Assembly (NCBI GenBank): GCA_963921825.1
Contig: OY997590.1
Coordinates: 56,968,012 to 57,032,011 of the forward strand
Direction: 5' to 3'
DNA: 64,000 bases
Source: Erodium maritimum
Taxonomy: Eukaryota; Streptophyta; Magnoliopsida; Geraniales; Geraniaceae
The position numbers and the translations under genes were made by a program. This document shows, piece by piece, positions 24,545 through 35,966 of the stretch (its first letter is position 1; the number at the start of each line of letters is the position of its first letter). Under the pieces are notes generated by a model. It had not been told where the DNA came from and did no database searches. It saw nothing but the letters and a program-made list of their open reading frames with translations.

Positions 24545-26789
24545 ACTAGTACATGAAAACTATCACAACAACAACATTAAAACGCCTCTTTTTCTCTCTT
24601 AGAGTTAACCCTAGCCGCCAACTTCCACAAGCTTTCCCCAACCTCCTGCTGCTTCCCCAGCCGCCGGCGACGCCAGGGCTCCAGCCTGGGACGTCGTCGG
24701 TGGTAACCCTTTCCCTCTACTGTCCCTTTTCTCTTCTCTCCCTTCTTTTTTCCCTTTTGTTTTGATTCCCTTCAGCCGCAGTTCGTGTGGTGGCCAGTCT
24801 CCTCTGTGTTCGAGCGTCTGGTTGTGGTGGTTATGGTGCTCCGACGTCTGCTCCGGCGTTCTTCCACGGCTCGGTTTTGGCTGGTCGGGTCCGGTGTGTC
24901 GGATTTGGGTTTGTCGGACTGGGAGGCACGAGGACGGTCGGATCGGGGGCTGCTGGTTCTTGGCCGGGTATCTTCTTGCTTCTTGGGCTGAAGCACGCGT
25001 GCTCATTGACGTGTGAGGACCAGTCATCCCCAACCGGAGTTCTTCCTCGACGGTCGACCTCGACTGGTTCGCCGGAGTTTGGGATGGCTTGTCGCTCGTT
25101 CCTCGTAGTGTCGCGGCTGTTCTCCTCCGACGAGATGGCGTCGGGACGTCTGGTGTGTTGTTCAATGGCGCTTGGTCTGGGTCCGAACCAGCTAGGTCTG
25201 GTCTGGATTGGTTTGGGCCTTGGGCATGTTTTGGGCCGTGCCTACAAGGCTGGTTTGGGCCTTTTGAAGCTTAGGTTTGGGAAAGGTCAGACCTGTTCTG
25301 GGCTGGGTCCTGACCAGGTACTGGTGAGGTTGGGCCAGCACAAAGACTTCAGTCCGGTTCTTGTGGTTAGTTGCTGTTTGGTGATCGTCTGTCAGTTTTG
25401 GAGGCTTGCTTTCGGCGCGTGTTCATTGTTTCCCTTCACCTGCACCATGTCGGGTTGGTTAGAGACTGTTATGTCTCTGCTCAGGATTATTCCTTCTTTT
25501 TTTGGGGGAGCCTTTTTGGGTGTTCGGGTCTTACAGTTTGGGACTCACCGGCGAAAGTGGGGGTGCGTGAATGCGTGTGGTTTCTTTGCTTTGGATGATT
25601 GGTGTTTGTCTAGGCGGTGGTGTTGTGCTGGTCGTTTTCTTTGGTAGTGGCCTCCGTCAAGTTTGTCTCGTGTGGTGGCTTTGGTTGTAGTTCTTTTCGG
25701 GCTCGGGTAGGTTCGTGCTCGGTATAATTACAAGCCTTTCCCTTTGGGTCCTCGCTTGCTGTTGGCAGATGAGGGGTTACCATTTATAGTATCATAACGC
25801 TCAGCTCGATAACCTCAGTTCTTGACGTCTGTACCCTTGGTGCCGCTGGTTACTCGGAGTCTTAGCTTGTTCAGTGCGGCCTTTGGTGTGGCGTTGCTCC
25901 TCTCTACAGCGGTTGGTGACAGTTCAATCTGGGTAGGTGTTGGATCGTGCTCGGTATAATTACAGGCCTTCCCCTTTTGGTCCTCGCTTGGTGTTGGCCG
26001 GCGTGGAGTTACCAATCTTGGTATCGGAACGCTCAACACGAGTTCCATCGTCGGATCTACGGATTGTTTGTTGCGTCTGCTTTCTTGGAGGTTGGGCTCG
26101 TACTCGGTAGAAATACCGGTCCTCCCCTCCCTTGGGCCTTTTTTCGGTGTTGCCCGGAATTGGGCTATGGTCGACTGAGTTCGAGCTCCCTTGCCTAGTA
26201 ACTCCTTTTCCCTCATTGTTATGCTGACTTCTCTCTTTCTCTCCCCTCTCTCTTAGCGATTGGTCTTCGCTTCTTCTTGTTCCCGGAGTGGTTCGAGCTC
26301 GTCGGTTGAAGGTGTTGGCCACCGGCGAGGGTTATGGCCTTTGTGTCTTCTTAGAAGCCAATCGTTTGACTGAGGGGGAAAAAGGAGTTTTTCTGCCCGA
26401 CATGGGTAGAGTTCAAATTTTATCGGTTCATTTGCTTCATTGCTGGAAGTCCTACCTTTTTGTGCTTCAAGTTAGATAAATCTGGATTTTTAGATCCAGT
26501 GTTTTTCTTTGTTTGCGTTTCATGGTTGCTATATTTGGGTGGTTAGACCTGGGACTTTATCCTTGTTGGCTTCCTGCGTGAAGCAGTTTGTGTTCCTTTT
26601 TCTGTTTTCTTATGTTGGCTTCCTATGTGAAGCGGGGTGGTTCCTTGTTAGGGTTGATTTTCTTGGGCTGTCTTGTTTCTGGTTTTGCCTATGTTGGCTG
26701 GTCTTGTATTCCCTCCGTGTGACTCCTCTTTATCCTCAAAAGAGTTTAATTTAAATTTGCTTTGCTGATTAAAAAAAAACTAATACATG
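24545..26789 (+). mobile_element. GC-rich non-LTR retroposon (R2), 2.2 kb, no reverse transcriptase
   Basis: The duplication ACTAGTACATG (24,545-24,555) and ACTAATACATG (26,779-26,789) matches at 10 of 11 bases. An A-tail (26,771-26,778) lies just before the right copy and a CTTTTTCTCTCTTAG...CCCTAGCCGCC-type start near 24,590. The body is GC-rich and G/T-skewed, with a 286-codon open frame (24,787-25,647) that has no known domain and looks compositional. Three imperfect internal repeats start near 25,697, 25,929 and 26,092 (core GTGCTCGGTATAATTACA...GGTCCTCGCTTG). No endonuclease or reverse-transcriptase motif is visible. Best read as a non-autonomous LINE relative moved in trans. Confidence 0.7.
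25697..26165 (+). repeat. Three imperfect direct repeats inside retroposon R2
   Basis: Units with GTGCTCGGTATAATTACA, GGCCTTCCCCTT, TCCTCGCTTGGTGTTGGC and a following GGAACGCTCA segment recur at about 25,697, 25,929 and 26,092. The third is shorter and more divergent. The spacing is about 230 and 165 bp. Confidence 0.7.
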
Positions 26790-27256
26790 TAATTTTTTAC
26801 GAAAAAAATAATTATGCTCATATATTTATTTATCAAAATATATTTTGTTCTTCTTTTGTTGGAAGAGAAGACGAAAAAACAATGGTTGCTAAATTAATTG
26901 AAATAGAAAAAAAAGAATTAAACAAATAAATGGTGAAGGAGCCTTTGTTGATTCCATCTTCTGAGTAGGACAAAAAAGGAATTAATGGCTGCCGAATAAA
27001 AGTTGAAATGATACCAAAAATAGAGAGGTTTATTTATGTTATCAAAGTAAAATAAAAATACAAAGCTTCACGAAGACACAAACATACCCAGTTGACTCCA
27101 AAACCAAAGCTGAATTAAAATCATCCATCTCTCTCCCCATTTGTATATATGTATTCAGAAATCCACTTTACTTGAACTTGAAAAAGATGGTCACCTTTTC
27201 GTAGGCTCTGTTTTCCTACAAACTTCATAGCAAGATCGAAGGTGAGTGATCAGAAG
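26790..27256 (+). promoter_or_regulatory. Upstream region of GT61 gene 2
   Basis: AT-rich intergenic sequence. TATATAT at 27,144-27,150, about 110 bp before the ATG at 27,257, is a plausible TATA box (CCATTTGTATATATGTATTC). Homopurine and poly-A tracts lie at 26,880-26,930. Nothing else is recognised. Confidence 0.4.
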
Positions 27257-29168
27257 ATGAAGAAGCAGAGGATTTCGTCGTCAACCTCAGGGCTCGTTTG
27301 CTTCGTTGTGTGCTTGTTTCTGTTCATAGTCCAAATGAGCTTCAGTCCTTTCCCCAGATTACATGTCACCAACTCCAAACCGTTTGCAGAGTCTCCTCTT
27401 CATGATCAAGGTATGTTTATCATTCTTTCTTAACATCATGACCGAATTTCACTTGATGATATGATTCCAATTCAATTAACGAAAATGTCTAAACAATTGT
27501 TCTATATAATTGTACAAGCTACTAAGGTACGATTAATAATTCAGTTGGATGATAAAAGTATGGAGTTTGCAAGATTCAAAGGAAATGATTTGTCATTTTT
27601 GACGGCTCAAGTTGTAATTCTATTTGGGTTATTGGATATATATTGTTTTGATTTGAGGTATGTTTATCAATTTCTGATGAGATATTTATTGCTATTATCA
27701 CTTATATTTGAAATTTTGATTTATTAATTATCTTTTCAAAATTGTATGAGAGGATAAAAAGTCATCCGGTAAAGGGATGAGTTATTAAATCATGTTCATG
27801 CAGTGTACGCATCCAACTCCAAGTGATAATAGCAATAAATAGATGTACAATTACAAGTAAAGCGCACAAGAAATTGGAGTGCACCCAACTCATCTCCTCA
27901 CACTCCCCATATCTTCATTTCATTCTATCCATCACATTATTATCATTATTTAATCATTATTTTTTTCAGAATTAAGAGTGGAATCGAAGACAATTATCGA
28001 GCCGCTGCCGTTGACCAGCCCAATCAGCTGTGATCGAAGCGACATACGATATGATCTCTGCAAAATTAAGGGCCCAACCGTCTTGGACCCCACCACAGTT
28101 ACTTTCTATGTTTCGGGCCCAAGCATCGTGGAAAAGATCAGGCCATACCCGCGCAAGTACGAGGATTTTGTAATGGCAAAGATCAAAGACGTCGTGATCA
28201 AGACCTCAGGCCCAAAAGGCCTGGAATGTAAGGTCCGTCACGGCCGACCGGCGCTTGTATTCTCTGCGGGCGGCTACACGGGGAACTTCTTCCATGACTT
28301 CAACGACGGGTTCATCCCCCTCTTCATCACCGTCAACACGATCTTCCCCGACCGGGATTTCGTGATCGTCGTGTCCGAGTCACCCAATTGGTGGGCGCAG
28401 AGGTACGCAGGGTTGCTAAGGACCTTCAGCAAGCACCCGATCATTACCCTGCAAAACGATACGGCCACCCACTGTTTTCCTAACGCCACCCTCGGCCTCA
28501 TTTCACATGGTTTCATGACAGTTAACCAAACTCTACTACCCAACTCGAAAACATTGTCACATTTCCGAAGCCACCTAGACATGGCCTTCGGCAACAACCA
28601 CCGCCCTCGACGTAGACGTGGCGGCTTCCGGCCTCGACTGGTGCTGGCCAGCAGAGGCCGGGCGACTGGGCGGAGGATCCTGAATCAAGCTCAGCTGATC
28701 AAGCTGATGGAGAGGATAGGTTTTGAGGTGGTTGTGTTCGAGCCAAGGGCCGAAACACTCTTCCAAGAGTCGTATGCCCTGATCAACTCAAGCCATGCCA
28801 TGGTTGGGGTACATGGGGCCGCCCTGACCCATTCATTGTTCCTCCGCCCGGGCTCAGTGTTCGTGCAGGTGGTCCCGATTGGAGTCAACTGGGCGGCAGA
28901 CACCTTCTTTGGGAGGGTCGGCCGGCAGATGAAGTTGGAGTACATGGAGTACAAGATTGAAGCTGAAGAGAGCAGCCTGGTGACTAAGTATGGGAAGGAC
29001 AGTATGCTGGTGAAGAGCCCTTTTGAGGTCCAGAACAAGGGCTGGCCTACAGATGTTATGGACATATACTTGAAAGAACAAGAGCTCAATCTCAATCTCA
29101 AGAGGTTTAAAGGCTACCTCAAGAAAGCTTACAGAACAGCCAAAAACTTCATGGACAAGGAAGGGTAG
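27257..29168 (+). CDS. Glycosyltransferase family 61 protein, gene 2 (2 exons, 450 aa)
   Basis: Exon 1 is 27,257-27,410 and exon 2 is 27,970-29,168, joined at a phase-1 GT...AG intron of 559 bp. Start: the ATG at 27,257 gives MKKQRISSSTSG followed by a hydrophobic signal anchor (LVCFVVCLFLFIVQM), so a type II Golgi protein. The lumenal GT61 domain has ISCDRSDIRYDLCKIKGPTV, GGYTGNFFHDFNDGFIPLF and SHAMVGVHGAALTHSLFLR, and ends in a lysine-rich tail like gene 1 (YLKKAYRTAKNFMDKEG). GT61 members transfer pentoses or other sugars to xylan or glycoproteins. The acceptor is not predictable here. The linker between exon junction and domain differs from gene 1. The gene appears intact and lies 188 bp from the stop of the convergent zinc-finger gene. 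Confidence 0.93.
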
Positions 29169-29221
29169 AGGGGACCTGAATTGGGAATTCGATTCATTCT
29201 GTATAGAATTTTTATTCGATA

Positions 29222-29227
29222 AATAAA
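29222..29227 (+). terminator. Possible polyadenylation signal of GT61 gene 2
   Basis: AATAAA, in a run GATAAATAAATAAACAC, lies 54 bp after the stop codon. It fits a plant near-upstream element, but the region is AT-rich. Confidence 0.45.
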
Positions 29228-29356
29228 TAAACACAAAAGTACTAGGTAGGTACTAAGTGTTCAATCTTCCTTGTCTGAATCTCTGACCAGTAGGATATAG
29301 TACAATGTAGCTGTTTCGAACAAACCGACACAAGAATAATAAGAAAACATTGAGTT

Positions 29357-30143
29357 TTACCTTGATGTTTTTGCATCCTCAATTGCTTTGAGGCAAGCAG
29401 AGTGTCTTGCTCCGGTAAGATGCACCTCCAACTGGTAGGCGCTCGAGCTTGGGGCTTGACAAAGAGAGCACAGAAACGGGTTGCTCGGGACACGTCCTTG
29501 TTGCTTTAACCCCAACATCTTGGATCTGTGGTTATTACTTACAGAATGCTGTTTCAGATTCGAGATACTTGAGAAGTCTGCCTGACAGGCAGTGCAAGCC
29601 AGGCTGGCCGGGTAAACTAGTTGGGGACGCCTGGAAGGCGGTGGTGCTGGTGGCCTCTTAAAAGATCTGAGGTCGCTGGTTGGTGCCTTTCTCTTGGTTC
29701 CCACTGATATAGAAGACGGACCCTGTAGAAGGACAAGGTAGTTTAAAGTAGACCACTAGAATTCAGGAAGCAGCAGAGCCTGGAAATTCAAAACCAAATC
29801 ATAGGCTGCCAAAAGGCTGTGAAGTTGCTATAGAAGAATGAGGACCAATTTGTTTCACTGTAATAACCATATAGATGCAGCAGTACAATATGACAAGCCA
29901 CGATAATCTCTAACAAGCTAAGCAAATGTGAAATGAAACCTAGTATAGAGCTCAAAACAAGCATAGCAAAAGAGTAGCAAATTCACATAGACAAAATTGA
30001 GCACTCACTTGGCGAGCCACAGAGATAGAGGATTTTCCTTGAGCTTCCAACATGATAGCATCCAGTTTTCTTCTATAAGCAAGTTCTCTTTTTATAGCAA
30101 GCTCCACAGACATAATATTAGGCGGTCTTGGTTCTTCAGACAT
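29357..30143 (-). CDS. Small protein with two U1-type C2H2 zinc fingers (2 coding exons, 166 aa)
   Basis: Minus-strand exons 30,143-30,009 and 29,722-29,357 join in phase 0 across a GT...AG intron (donor CGCCAA/GTGAGT, acceptor CTACAG/GGTCCG). The first ATG follows an in-frame stop upstream. The N-terminal part is charged and helical (SVELAIKRELAYRRKLDAIM). The C-terminal half has two fingers with spacing C-x2-C-x12-H-x5-H: CTACQADFSSISNLKQH.....H and CSLCQAPSSSAYQLEVH.....H. This spacing is that of U1-type/dsRNA-binding zinc fingers, so nucleic-acid (perhaps RNA) binding is likely. No paralogue is named with confidence. The TAA stop overlaps an AAG/GTAAAA sequence that could act as a splice donor, so a longer isoform is possible. 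Convergent with GT61 gene 2. Confidence 0.8.
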
Positions 30144-30665
30144 CTTAGATTCCACAATCCTACCACATTTTCAAACCTCACAACAATGTCAATTTCACCC
30201 AAACACCTTATAACAGTAACCAGAATGGTTAGCTGAACAGTTCCATTTAAGAAACATCTTGTTACTATGGTTCCAAATTGCAGAAACTTAAGCAAAAATA
30301 TCAGAAACCAGAGCAGATACTGAGGCAGGTAAGGGAAAAAATGGAAATAAACAGAGCAAGAGCCAGGATACATACTCCTCCATGAACGATGGCTTGCCTC
30401 CAAGAGTCGCGTTAAAAGGGGATTTTCTCACAACGGATAGAAAATAACAAGTTCCAGAAATTGGGAGCTAGAAAAGACACCAAATGTTTTCTAGCTATTT
30501 TCCTGATATCCAAACAAAGCCTTAGAAAAAGGGATTTTTTTTACTTGCAAGTAGAGATGTATCTTTGTCTACACTCGGAAGATCGGCTGAACCCAGAAAA
30601 GGGTTCCAGAGAGAAATAGAAAGGGGTTTGGGTCTGGTAGAGAGAGAAAGGTATCCCCTTTGTAA
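30144..30665 (-). promoter_or_regulatory. 5' leader and promoter region of the zinc-finger gene
   Basis: Upstream of the ATG on the minus strand. A pyrimidine-rich stretch (CTTTCTCTCTCTACC) near 30,635-30,655 suggests a leader exon, possibly spliced to the coding exon. No TATA box is clear. Confidence 0.35.
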
Positions 30666-31143
30666 GAGCATCTTTAACGTTAAACGGTAAAATTGGTGGT
30701 AAAAGTCATTATTTAAATAAAAAATTAATATTTTAATCTTATTACAGTTAGTACTATATTTTTACGTAGGGTTGCGCCGCTATGCTCTCCCCCAGAGTGC
30801 ACCGTGGGTATGGAGGCCGAGAAGATGATTCTTTGTTGTCCAAGGGAGCTTGCTTCCGTGCTACGAGTTTCTCCATCACAGGAGGGGCTCTGTCGGAAGT
30901 GGATCCGCCAAAGCAATCGGTAGCAGTGACGACGACGCAGACTCTATTTTCTCTAGGGTTTATGCGAATCCATGGTGGCGACGATAAGTTCCTTAATCCC
31001 ACTGCTTGTGTGAATGCGCTAGAAGGGTCACCTTCAAGTGCAAGGATCTTATCTCCCTACTCAACGTTTTCGGTGATCGGAGGTGTTGCAGTAACAAAGC
31101 GAGGTTTTGTGTTTCTCGCCACGACGGCGATGGAACGAGTATT

Positions 31144-34100
31144 TGTCACGCCCCAAATCCGGTATTGACCGGACCCGAGACGTGTCTTAGCGAATTTAAA
31201 TAAAGCAGTAAAAAGAGATAAGTAATAACTGAATAAGCTGAAATACTATAAAATAACGGAGTGCAAACCCTGAGTCACAACTTAGTCAAATACAATAACC
31301 CAAGAATAAAAGTACGTCTCTACGAACACAAAAATAAAGATAATCCCGGACCCTCGCTAGCCCCGTGCTCTGCGATGTCCTCTACTCCAAGTCAAAGCTA
31401 AAACCTGTAGAAAACACGGTAAGGGGTGAGCTTGACGCTCAGTAGGGAAAAGCCCCGAAAACCACCTCAAACAGATTTACCAGAAAGTTATTCCACAAAA
31501 TTATGTCACATTAAAAGTTTGATATAGCGATGCGACACTGAAGCCAAATTAAAGAAGAAACACTTTTTAAACCTGACGCCCAGCAGTCCAACCATACCAA
31601 CTTTGACTCAATCACCAACCATCAAACCAGGCACACAACGAAGAGAACAAACCAACTAAGTCACCCAATTACATTTCCAACTACCCTTTGACACTTAAAA
31701 GGAGAAAACGACACGAGAACAATGATCCAACTTAAACAACCTTCACTTTACCCGACCACAAACTATCCCAGAAATCCTCGTCCAAAGCCCCTTCACAACC
31801 GACTCACGGTTGACCACAAAGACGACACTTTAACTTACACGGAAGCTACACACATGAACTTATCGTCAAACAATCAAAATCGAGCCATTCATTGTCACAC
31901 ACAACTCATAACAAGGGAGCACTCATAGCCACAAACACAACAACACTCGCTCAAACCAAACATCATCAAAACACACAACTCGTAACCCCTGCACGGTTTC
32001 GGGAGCAACCCGCTCGGCCCGGCGCAGCCGCACGCAACTTTCCCCTAACACACAGTCAGGAGGGGCGACCCCATCGCGGAACACATCGTTTTACCGATCG
32101 ACGGAAGGCAGGGAAATCGCCTCTTCGCGGCCTCATCTCTCGCGGCATCGTGGAACAACCTCATCGCGGCACAACACAGCGTTTTACCAAGTGCTAGTCG
32201 GAAGGTAGGGAAACTACCTCTTCGCGGGACACAACGTTTTACCGACTCATGGTCGGAAGGTAGGGAAACCACCTTTCTCGTGTACCCCAGTACACCAAGC
32301 CTCACACTTTACCGATCGCGCTCCGGAAGGTACGACTCACCTTGCGGAAGTACGTCTCTCACACTTCACCGGAGGCGCAACGGAAGGTACGACACACCTC
32401 TCGGGCACAACTCAACCAATTATCCCTAGAACAATCACAATCATAATCACAACTACAAGTAACCACAGTACCACCACCACCATCATGATCACGTCGGTCT
32501 ATCACTCACCCGACCATACAAAACAGTGATTCACATCATAACAATCACGACACACTTGCCCACACAGAGTAACGACATGCTACACCGAATATAATATGTT
32601 TTGACCCTTAATTACACTCACAACTGCTTCGCACTAAACATCACTTACCGACACCACACTGCACGTGGTAACCCCATCGGCTTAACCGGTATTCGTTCCC
32701 CACACCCCAAATCCACAGATCATATAAACAGGGGTAGTCACACAATCACCATACGCATCATCAACATGTATCGCTAGTTCAATTCTACTCGTTTCATGTT
32801 CGTTATTTATTAACCGTTCAAACAACACAGCGTGCATAATCCACACAATCAGCATCCAAATCCTGCGGACACGCCATGCCCCGATTCTACCAGCAAGGCA
32901 ATTTCCCAAGACAGTAATCGTAAATGTTCGCAGTTTAAATGTTTACGCTAGTTATTCACATCCTACATGCATACTAGTTATTTAACCAGTTTTTAGTTTC
33001 CCTATATGCATTCTAGTACAACCGTATTAAAATGGGTTTCGAGGTAATCCCTACCTCTTGAAGAACCAACAAATGTGTCTCTTAGCTGTTGACGTCCTGG
33101 CCAACTCTGGTCTTCTCCGTGCTCAGGATAAAGGCCTGGTTTTTAACACAAGAGGGGACGGTCATCAGTCCCGGTCCACTCCGTAACGGTCCTCTAATTT
33201 TATTAAATTAAGCCCATAAGTTTGTTTGTCCAAACGTCCGTTAGAAGTCCGCTAAGTCCTTTAAAGTCCGATAAGTCCTTTAGAAATCCGATTTTAATCC
33301 AATTAAATAAGTTAATATTTTAATTAATCTGGTCAGACCCGGCCCATCCCGAGTCTGAACCCGGTCCAGGACCCTGACCCGGACCCAACGCGAGTCTAGA
33401 CCCGGTCCGAGCCCGAAGCCTGAAGCCCAGACAAGATCCAGCCCGAGGCCCAGACCCGAGCTGGAGCCCAAGTCCAGCCCGAGTCCCGTTTCAGGCCCGT
33501 CTGTCTTGACTCTGGCCAAGGCCCAAAACCGTTAACGATGCGGCTCGATTTAGGGTTTCAGTCCGGCTTCCGTCCGGCGACGGCGGCGGCGCCGGGAAGC
33601 TCGTTGATGGTTTTTCCACGGCGGTGAAGGGTGTCAGGAGCTCGGGAAGAGGCGGGGGGAAGGGTTCTGGTGCGGTTCTCCGTCCAGATCTGACGGCGAG
33701 GGCTTCGCTGGCGAGGGGACGAGGACCTGAAGCTTCGATGGTTCCGGCCGTGTTTCACTCCGGCAGAACTCGGGCGGTACGAGTTCAATCTCGCCCCAAA
33801 AACCAGAGAAGAGTGAAGGGAAAGACGAGGTGCGGTCGGGAGAAGGCTCACCGTCTCAGATCTGTCCGTTGAAGGCTTGGCGACGCTCGAAGGGACGGCG
33901 GCGAGGTTCGAATACAGACGGCGGCGAGGTTCGAATACAGACGGCGGCGTTGGGTTGTTGCGAAACGAGGGAGAAGAAGAGACGAAGGAGAGGGGTTTTG
34001 GTGTTTTCTGGTACGGGGTTGTGGAGCTGGTGTGTCGGCGTTGTTCTGGTGTCACGGGGGTGTGGTTTGAGGCCGGAGAGGCGTCGCCGGCGAGAGAGAT

Positions 34101-34439
34101 CGAGGAAGAGAAGAGTGTCGCGTCTTGGGAATCGCGCAAGGAGTGAGGATCAGAAAACCAAGCGACGAGGCTATTGTGATGCCCTAATGGGCTTGGGCCT
34201 GAAGATGGTGCGCGTGGTCTTGGGCCTGAAGATGGTGCGTGCGCGGGCTTGGGCCTGAATGGTACACGCGCGGGCTTGGGCCCAGACCTCGTCTGGCCCA
34301 GCCTGCTTCCAATCTATTCCCTTTTTTTCCTTTTGATTTCTCTTTTTTTTTTTGAATTCGATTCCAAAAATAAATCCGTTCACCAACCTGCGACGTTCCA
34401 ACGAAATTTTTTAAAGTGATAAATTCCTCGGTCTTTACA
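31144..34439 (-). mobile_element. Solo LTR S3 (3,296 bp, Tekay-like), nested in retroposon R4
   Basis: On the minus strand it starts TGTAAAGACCGAGG and ends TTTGGGGCGTGACA. The 5-bp duplication GTATT is perfect at 31,139-31,143 and 34,440-34,444. It is closely related to the LTR at 61,236 (same order of blocks throughout). It contains a minisatellite-like run of CGTTTTACCGA...GGAAGGTAGGGAAAC units (about 32,085-32,400) and a GC-rich degenerate run of CCCGAGTCCAGACCC-type words (about 33,340-33,500). There is no internal region: a solo LTR. It looks whole as an LTR. Confidence 0.9.
32085..32400 (-). repeat. Degenerate minisatellite in solo LTR S3
   Basis: Units with (A)CGTTTTACCGA, TCGGAAGGTAGGGAAA and CACCTCTTCGCGG recur about every 60 bp, five times. 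The same array is at about 62,180-62,480 in the related LTR. Confidence 0.75.
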
Positions 34440-35589
34440 GTATTCTCCACGCAATCTCGGGTGGGGGAGGCAGATGGTCTCATGGTGGTCTTCTAGAAAA
34501 GCCACGCCACAGTAGGAAGGAAGTCTACGGCATAGAGGCCGACCGGCGGGATGGATACAAGGAGCCGGCGAATGGGTGACGGCGGCCAGGGAAAAAGATG
34601 ATTAGGGTTTTGGATTTGGGCTAGCTGCTTTTGGGCTCTCTGTATGGGCTTATGGGTTGTGGCCCACCGGAGGCGGGTCTAGGGCCTCGGGCAGATGAGG
34701 GTCGGCCCAAGGAAGGGTCTAGGAGGAGTTGGGATGGGTCGGGCTTCTCTGATGGGTCTGGACTTGGACCTGGGCAAGGACCGAGGGCCTTTCCATGGGC
34801 GGGTCAGGAGTTGGGTATTGAGGAAGAGGAAGGGTCGTCGGCATCTGATGGGGCATCACAGATAGCGGCGGGGGTCTTTAAGCAACCCCAGCTCCAGGAA
34901 TGAGAGCCTGGAGCCCCAGGAAGGGTTTGGTCGACTATATCCCCTTCCTGGCAGTTTGGTGGCAGTGGTTCTGCCAATAGTCGATGAGCTTCTCCCCTAC
35001 CACTTCGGGGTCAGCATTCCGCGTTCAGGAGCCCTACAATTATCACTCAAGGGAGGACGACGCACGCTGACTTGCCGGGGGAGATGCAGGTCCACCATTA
35101 TTCCCCTTTCACTTGGTTGGCTCGTCCAGTGCCTTTTGGTAGGTGTATGTTGTATCGGTTTCTCAGGAGGCTACCGCAGATATCCCCTTCAACCGCCCCT
35201 ATGTCCAGAGCACAATTTATTTTCCTGTTTTTGCTTCATGTTCACTAGTTGGTTTATGTTTTGTAAGATGACCACAGTTGTGTGCTCATCGTTCTACTTT
35301 ATATTTTAATAATAATCTATCTGTTATTCTAAAAAAAATTAGTATTTTTTATTATTAATTTTTTTTGCTAACGATTTGATGTTAATTATTAAAATTAAAT
35401 AACATTAAACATAACACTTTTAATTAAAAAAAACACGTATTAAACATAACACGATTAATATTACACGAGTAGAATTACCGAAGCTTATTACACAATACAT
35501 ATTATACGTTACACTAAACACACGTTCACTACAACTTATTATCACGGAATAGGAAAATACGGTATAACATAACAACGATCTATATTTTG

Positions 35590-35966
35590 TGAACATATTG
35601 TAGCCACTTAAGGGGGTCTTTGAGCATACTCCATATCACGAATTTAGTAAACGGTTGGCGATGTCGGGTCATATACTGTCGCGGCCATGCAATTTTGGTC
35701 ATCGGTTTGTCCTGGAAGGCGACCATGCAATTTTTCACGAAATTTTAAACTGAAATGTTGTACCTTGTCGGAGACCCTTTGCCAGTGGTCCTTGCACTAC
35801 TTCAAGTACCGCACCGGGGCTGTTGTATGGGCGTTTTGGACGTAGTTAGCGTAAACTTCCGGCCAATATCAGATGTTTAGACCCGGGTGGGCGTGATGAA
35901 TCCACTCAAGGACCAACACCATTTCTTCATCATGTGGTCATTGGAAGGCTCTTGGTTGCCGGCCAT
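35590..35966 (-). pseudogene. Myb/SANT-like accessory gene of a PIF/Harbinger element, N-terminal piece, degenerate
   Basis: From the ATG at 35,966 the minus strand reads MAGNQEPSNDHMMKKWCWSLSGFITPTRV and is then stopped. Further sequence in another frame (VSDKVQHFSLKFREKLHG-like) continues the trihelix/SANT-type fold seen in the DNA-binding accessory protein of plant PIF/Harbinger transposons. A leader with a TATA-like TTTATAATTACC (about 36,071) lies upstream. The piece has stops and a frame change, so it is a pseudogene. Function in the family: binds element ends together with the DDE transposase. Confidence 0.45.

Larger units (their letters stand above)
30757..35340 (+). mobile_element. 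GC-rich non-LTR retroposon (R4), split by solo LTR S3
   Basis: Two flanks of solo LTR S3 (30,757-31,143 and 34,445-35,340) match retroposon R5 at 47,573-48,789 in order: TAGGGTTTATGCGAATCCAT / GGGCTTCTGCGAATCCATAA, ACTCAACGTTTTCGGTGATC / ACTCAACGTCACCGGTGATC, CAATCTCGGGTG and GGGAGGACGACGCA. It ends in an A-run (35,331-35,338). A possible imperfect target duplication is TTAGTA on both sides. R4 has about 200 bp more at its 5' end than R5. No reverse-transcriptase motif is present. Without the LTR it is about 1.3 kb. Confidence 0.6.

Noticed and set aside
24787-25647. 286-codon open frame on the plus strand
   Set aside because: Composition is Gly/Leu/Val/Cys-rich from G/T-skewed DNA, no domain is recognisable, other frames are also open, and it lies inside retroposon R2.
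33558-34139. 193-codon minus-strand frame, and overlapping plus-strand frames to 34,258
   Set aside because: These sit in the GC-rich part of solo LTR S3. Open frames on both strands reflect composition, with no conserved domain.
34631-34903. 90-codon plus-strand frame
   Set aside because: Lies in retroposon R4 and has only low-complexity Gly/Pro/Arg content.
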